From: Caldilineaceae bacterium SB0661_bin_32
GTDB taxonomy: Bacteria > Chloroflexota > Anaerolineae > Caldilineales > Caldilineaceae
Direction: 5' to 3'
NCBI GenBank assembly: GCA_009841235.1
Contig: VXMH01000076.1
Coordinates: 62,001-126,000, forward strand
DNA: 64,000 nt
A program made the translations under genes and the position numbers. Below, piece by piece: positions 61,194 to 64,000 of this stretch (positions within the stretch are counted from its first letter, which is position 1; each line of letters opens with the position of its first letter). The notes under the pieces are model-generated. The model was given only the letters and a program-made list of their open reading frames with translations. It did no database searches and had not been told where the DNA came from.

Positions 61194-61508
61194 TTAAGAG
61201 CCATCGATTTGCAACGCCTGATCGATCTCTCGGTCACTAAAGTCTCCCGCTTGCCAGTCGGCGCGTTCTTCTTCCGTCTGTTCGTAGTGCTCCTTCATAC
61301 GTTCAGCCTGTAGAGCCAGAAGCTGGCGGAGTTCGTCAAGAGAACTGTCGCCAAGCGCCATTCGGGCAGGGCGCGGGAGTTCATTTTGGGAAGCGACCTC
61401 TGCGTCTTTCAGAACAAGATCCTGCAAGAGGTGAAACGCGAGCGACAGCTTTGTCTCAGGAAGGCTGTTGACTAACTCCTGGACTTGGGCGTGTGTAACG
61501 TTTCCCAT
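61194..61508 (-). CDS. small antitoxin-like hypothetical protein
   Basis: 104 aa from the ATG at 61508, chosen because AAGGAGA is 6 bases upstream; the frame is open further but that part is unlikely to be translated. Begins MGNVTHAQVQELVNSLPETK and has helical content; the C-terminal region LLALQAERMKEHYEQTEEER with WQAGDF resembles unplaced antitoxin-type proteins found in Chloroflexota and cyanobacteria. No toxin gene is adjacent. It interrupts an oligopeptide permease operon. Confidence 0.6.
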   Translation of the reverse strand: MGNVTHAQVQELVNSLPETKLSLAFHLLQDLVLKDAEVASQNELPRPARMALGDSSLDELRQLLALQAERMKEHYEQTEEERADWQAGDFSDREIDQALQIDGS

Positions 61509-61730
61509 ACAGTCTCCTTCGTTCCGGCAACTGCTCGTCTTCATCTCTTGACCACCACAGGCGTCGGGATTCAGGCCAATGCCAACATGGTACAATGCCA
61601 TGCCCAGGGTTTCCGCCAAGAGATAGCTGTTCAAAGTTTCAATTTCGCTGTCTGCCAGTTTGCCGATGGACGGCGTTCGGTTTGCGCTGACCAAATGACA
61701 GAACCTGTGCTAAGAAAGAGCTGAATCAAG
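61509..61730. other. spacer inside the opp cassette
   Basis: 222 bp between the DppB gene and the small gene. An open - strand frame to 61694 continues into the small gene, but it has no start site or recognised family. Confidence 0.35.
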
Positions 61731-62693
61731 CTAATTGATGCGAATACGCGGGTCGATGATGGCGTAGGTCAGATCTGTGAGCAGGTTCACGACGACGACG
61801 AGAACGGCCAGCACGACGACCAGGGACTGGACGACCTGGTAGTCGAGGCGAAAGATCGAATCCGTGAAAAGGCGTCCGATGCCCGGGATGGCGAAGACGG
61901 TTTCGACAACAATTGTGCCGCTTAGAATAAAGGCGATGCGAAAACCGATGACAGTTACCACCGGCAGCAAGGCATTGCGGACCGCGTGGCGGACAAGCAC
62001 GATCACGTTCGGCAGCCCTTTGGCGTAGGCTGTGCGCACGTAGTCCTGGGTAAGGACTTCAAGGGTAGAGGCGCGCATGACGCGCGTCAGGACGGCCATC
62101 TGTTCGGTGGTCAGCACAAGGACGGGCAGGATGTAGCCCTGCCACGACTTCAGCCCGAAGGGTGGGATGCGGCCTACCAGGGGCAGGTCGCCGAACCAGC
62201 GCGGCACATAGAGGGCGAAGAGTACGATCAGCATGAGGGCCAGCCAGAAGTTGGGCAGGGCCACGCCAAGAGTCGAGCCGACCGCGGTGCCGTAGTCGAA
62301 AGTGGAGTTGCGGCGCACGCCGGCGATGATGCCGGCCGGAATGGCAACCAACAGCGCAAGCGCCAGAGAGGTGACATTCAGGATCCCGGTTACCGGGATC
62401 GCCTCGAAGATCATCTGCCGCACGGGTATCCCCTTGCGGATCAGAGAGTCGCCGAAATCTCCGCGCAGCAGGTTCCACGCCCAGATAAAGAACTGCTCAT
62501 GCTGGGGGCGATCCAACCCCCAGCGGGCGCGGATCGCCTCCATCTGTTCCTTGCTGATGCGGATTTCCCCTTCGCCCAGCAGCAGGTAGGTGGGGTCGCC
62601 CGGCATTAAGCGAATAACGACAAAGGTGCCGACGCTGATCAGAACGATCACGACAACGCCTTGCAAAATGCGGCGGGCGATGTAGGTAAGCAT
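61731..62693 (-). CDS. oligopeptide-type ABC permease (DppB family), cassette B
   Basis: 320 aa. IARRILQGVVVIVLISVGTF, RLMPGDPTYLLLGEG, EAA loop DYVRTAYAKGL, and DLTYAIIDPRIRIN. Highly similar over its length to the gene at 8637. It has a slightly longer loop around residues 160-175 (YVPRWFGDLPLVGRIPP). Follows the binding-protein gene by 90 bp. Confidence 0.9.
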   Translation of the reverse strand: MLTYIARRILQGVVVIVLISVGTFVVIRLMPGDPTYLLLGEGEIRISKEQMEAIRARWGLDRPQHEQFFIWAWNLLRGDFGDSLIRKGIPVRQMIFEAIPVTGILNVTSLALALLVAIPAGIIAGVRRNSTFDYGTAVGSTLGVALPNFWLALMLIVLFALYVPRWFGDLPLVGRIPPFGLKSWQGYILPVLVLTTEQMAVLTRVMRASTLEVLTQDYVRTAYAKGLPNVIVLVRHAVRNALLPVVTVIGFRIAFILSGTIVVETVFAIPGIGRLFTDSIFRLDYQVVQSLVVVLAVLVVVVNLLTDLTYAIIDPRIRIN

Positions 62694-62783
62694 AGAGGGC
62701 GAAGGTCAGACTTTCAGTGGACAGTGGTTAATGGTTGAGCGGCCGGCGGCTCGACAGAAGGCGGGTCGCCGGCCACTGGCGTT

Positions 62784-64000
62784 CTATTCCTCGATCCACC
62801 ATTTGTATGCTTGCTGGTACATCGAGCTGTTCTTGGGGCCTTCGGGCAGGCCCTTGATGCGGGCGTTGAAGACGTTCATCCATTCGTCGAACTGCAGGTT
62901 GAGGACAGGCTGCTCTTCGACGAAGATCTCCTGGATCTCGTGGTAGTAGGGCTCGCGCTCTTCGTAGGCGACGACCTGAAGTCCCTCCTCGATTAGCTGG
63001 TCGACGCGGGCGTTGTTGAACTGGGCAAAGTTGTTGCCGCCGGTGGAGTGAAGCGTACTGAACGGGTCGGGCTCGACTGCGCTGCCGTAGGTCCAGTTGT
63101 AGAGGGATGCGTCCATTGTGCCTTCGCGCATGCCCTGCAGGATGGTCGCCACCGGCGCCTCCTCCAGCTGCACGTCGACACCGACGTCGGCGAACATCAA
63201 CTGCGCAAGTTCGGCGATGGGACGGCGGGCCTGGTCGCCCGTAATGGTGGTGATGGTGAAAGAAAGACTCTGGTCACCCTTCGCGCGCATGCCGTCGCTG
63301 CCGGCGGCCCAGCCTGCGCCGTCGAGGAGAGCCATGGCCTCTTCCGGATTGAAGTCATACTGTTTGAGGCCGGTGTGGTGATAGGGGCTGGCGGGCGTCA
63401 GGTTGGAGTGGGAGACCTGCGCTGCGCCGTTCCAGAGCTCGTCGATGATGCGCTGGCGGTCGAGTGCGTACATAAGGGCCTGGCGCACCTCTTTTTCGGC
63501 CAGTTGCGGGATGCTGTTGTTGAGCGGGAAGTGCTTGATCGAGTTGGCGAGCGTGCGGAAGTTGACGTAGCCCGGGTCGGCCTCAAGGAAAATGCTGTCT
63601 TCGACGAGGAGCGGCCAGACGGCGGAGTCGGCCTCGCCGGTCTGGAGGGCGATCATGCGCACGGAGGGCTCGGGCACGATGTCTTCACGCAGGACGTCGA
63701 TATTGGGCCGGCCGCGGAAGTGATCGTCAAAGGCTTCCAGTTCGGTGAACTCGGCCGGGCGCCACTCTCTGAGCTTGTAGGGACCGGTCCCGATAGGCGA
63801 GGTGCTGTAGGTCTCCTCGCCCACTTCGGCGTGATAGGCCGAATGGACGATGGGGACGGTGGCCCAGGAGGTGAGCGAAGCGGCGTTGACGGCGTCCATA
63901 TTGACCTGGACGGTGTATTTGTCAGGCGCTTCGACAGAGCCGATGCCGGTGAAGCGGCCGACAATGGGCGCGCCGTTGTCGGGGTTGCGGTAGTAGTCAT
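62784..64000 (-). CDS. ABC transporter substrate-binding protein, family 5 (5' end beyond window)
   Basis: Partial: about 405 codons to a TAG at 62784. The frame remains open to the window edge; residues before the internal Met at 63899 (DYYRNPDNGAPIVGRFTGIG) align with YDFYRDPENAAPVVGVLSKI in the protein at 17128, so the true start lies to the right. Shared blocks include HAEVGEE, IGTGPYKLREW, HFRGRP and RQALMYALDRQRIID. Delivers solutes to cassette B permeases. Lipoprotein signal not visible because it is outside the window. Confidence 0.9.
   Translation of the reverse strand, partial: DYYRNPDNGAPIVGRFTGIGSVEAPDKYTVQVNMDAVNAASLTSWATVPIVHSAYHAEVGEETYSTSPIGTGPYKLREWRPAEFTELEAFDDHFRGRPNIDVLREDIVPEPSVRMIALQTGEADSAVWPLLVEDSIFLEADPGYVNFRTLANSIKHFPLNNSIPQLAEKEVRQALMYALDRQRIIDELWNGAAQVSHSNLTPASPYHHTGLKQYDFNPEEAMALLDGAGWAAGSDGMRAKGDQSLSFTITTITGDQARRPIAELAQLMFADVGVDVQLEEAPVATILQGMREGTMDASLYNWTYGSAVEPDPFSTLHSTGGNNFAQFNNARVDQLIEEGLQVVAYEEREPYYHEIQEIFVEEQPVLNLQFDEWMNVFNARIKGLPEGPKNSSMYQQAYKWWIEE

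Overview
The window looks like chromosomal or contig DNA from a Chloroflexota-like bacterium (Caldilineales/Anaerolineae-like is my best guess). I infer this from the density of oligopeptide and sugar ABC cassettes, Thr/Pro-rich 'PTATPT' linkers in a membrane HTH protein, lipoprotein solute-binding proteins, and repeated M81, phosphotriesterase and Gfo/Idh/MocA enzymes. No rRNA, tRNA or CRISPR array was recognised, so the taxonomy is inference only.

Region 1 (290-10508, + strand) is a catabolic island: a glutamate-1-semialdehyde-aminotransferase-like enzyme, an M81 (MlrC-type) metallopeptidase, two phosphotriesterase-family hydrolases flanking a zinc dehydrogenase, then two pairs of oligopeptide-type ABC permeases. 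Region 2 (10524-20010) holds a second M81 enzyme, a fragment of a solute-binding lipoprotein, a phytanoyl-CoA-dioxygenase-like protein, an amidase, a membrane desaturase fused to a Rieske ferredoxin (MocD+MocE in one chain) behind a near-consensus promoter, a family 5 solute-binding protein and an aldo/keto reductase. Region 3 (20089-27434) starts with a deleted IS66-type transposase, then an LLM flavin oxidoreductase, a ThDP enzyme, a third M81 enzyme, and two almost identical Gfo/Idh/MocA genes in tandem. Region 4 (27499-30942, - strand) is a 2-oxo acid dehydrogenase operon in the unusual order E2-E1alpha-E1beta. From 31 to 32 kb is a mostly non-coding stretch with hairpin repeats.

Region 5 (32136-35585) is a CUT1-type sugar importer without its ATPase. 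Region 6 (35883-46722) is more housekeeping in character: metallophosphoesterase, RodZ-like HTH membrane protein, cell-wall amidase, OppD/OppF ATPases, argH, a DUF1992 protein, an N-acyl-D-amino-acid deacylase-like amidohydrolase and a serine beta-lactamase-fold hydrolase. Region 7 (46757-60195) is a ribose-type ABC importer with a Gfo/Idh/MocA dehydrogenase and a TIM-barrel sugar isomerase; between these last two sits a three-gene block (47750-54107) of visibly lower GC. Region 8 (60206-64000) is another oligopeptide ABC cassette, cut by the window edge and interrupted by a small antitoxin-like gene.

The strongest candidate for an unusual system is the 47750-54107 block: a TerB_N/TerB/TerB_C protein, a BrxD-like (DUF2791) P-loop ATPase and an Lhr/BrxHI-like SF2 helicase, tightly coupled and without any core BREX gene. 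I infer an anti-phage or DNA-processing module inserted into a sugar operon. Other notable items are a 164-bp segment bounded by 17-bp inverted repeats just upstream of a phosphotriesterase-like gene (possible promoter switch or MITE), the desaturase-Rieske fusion, and the 1.1-kb tandem duplication.
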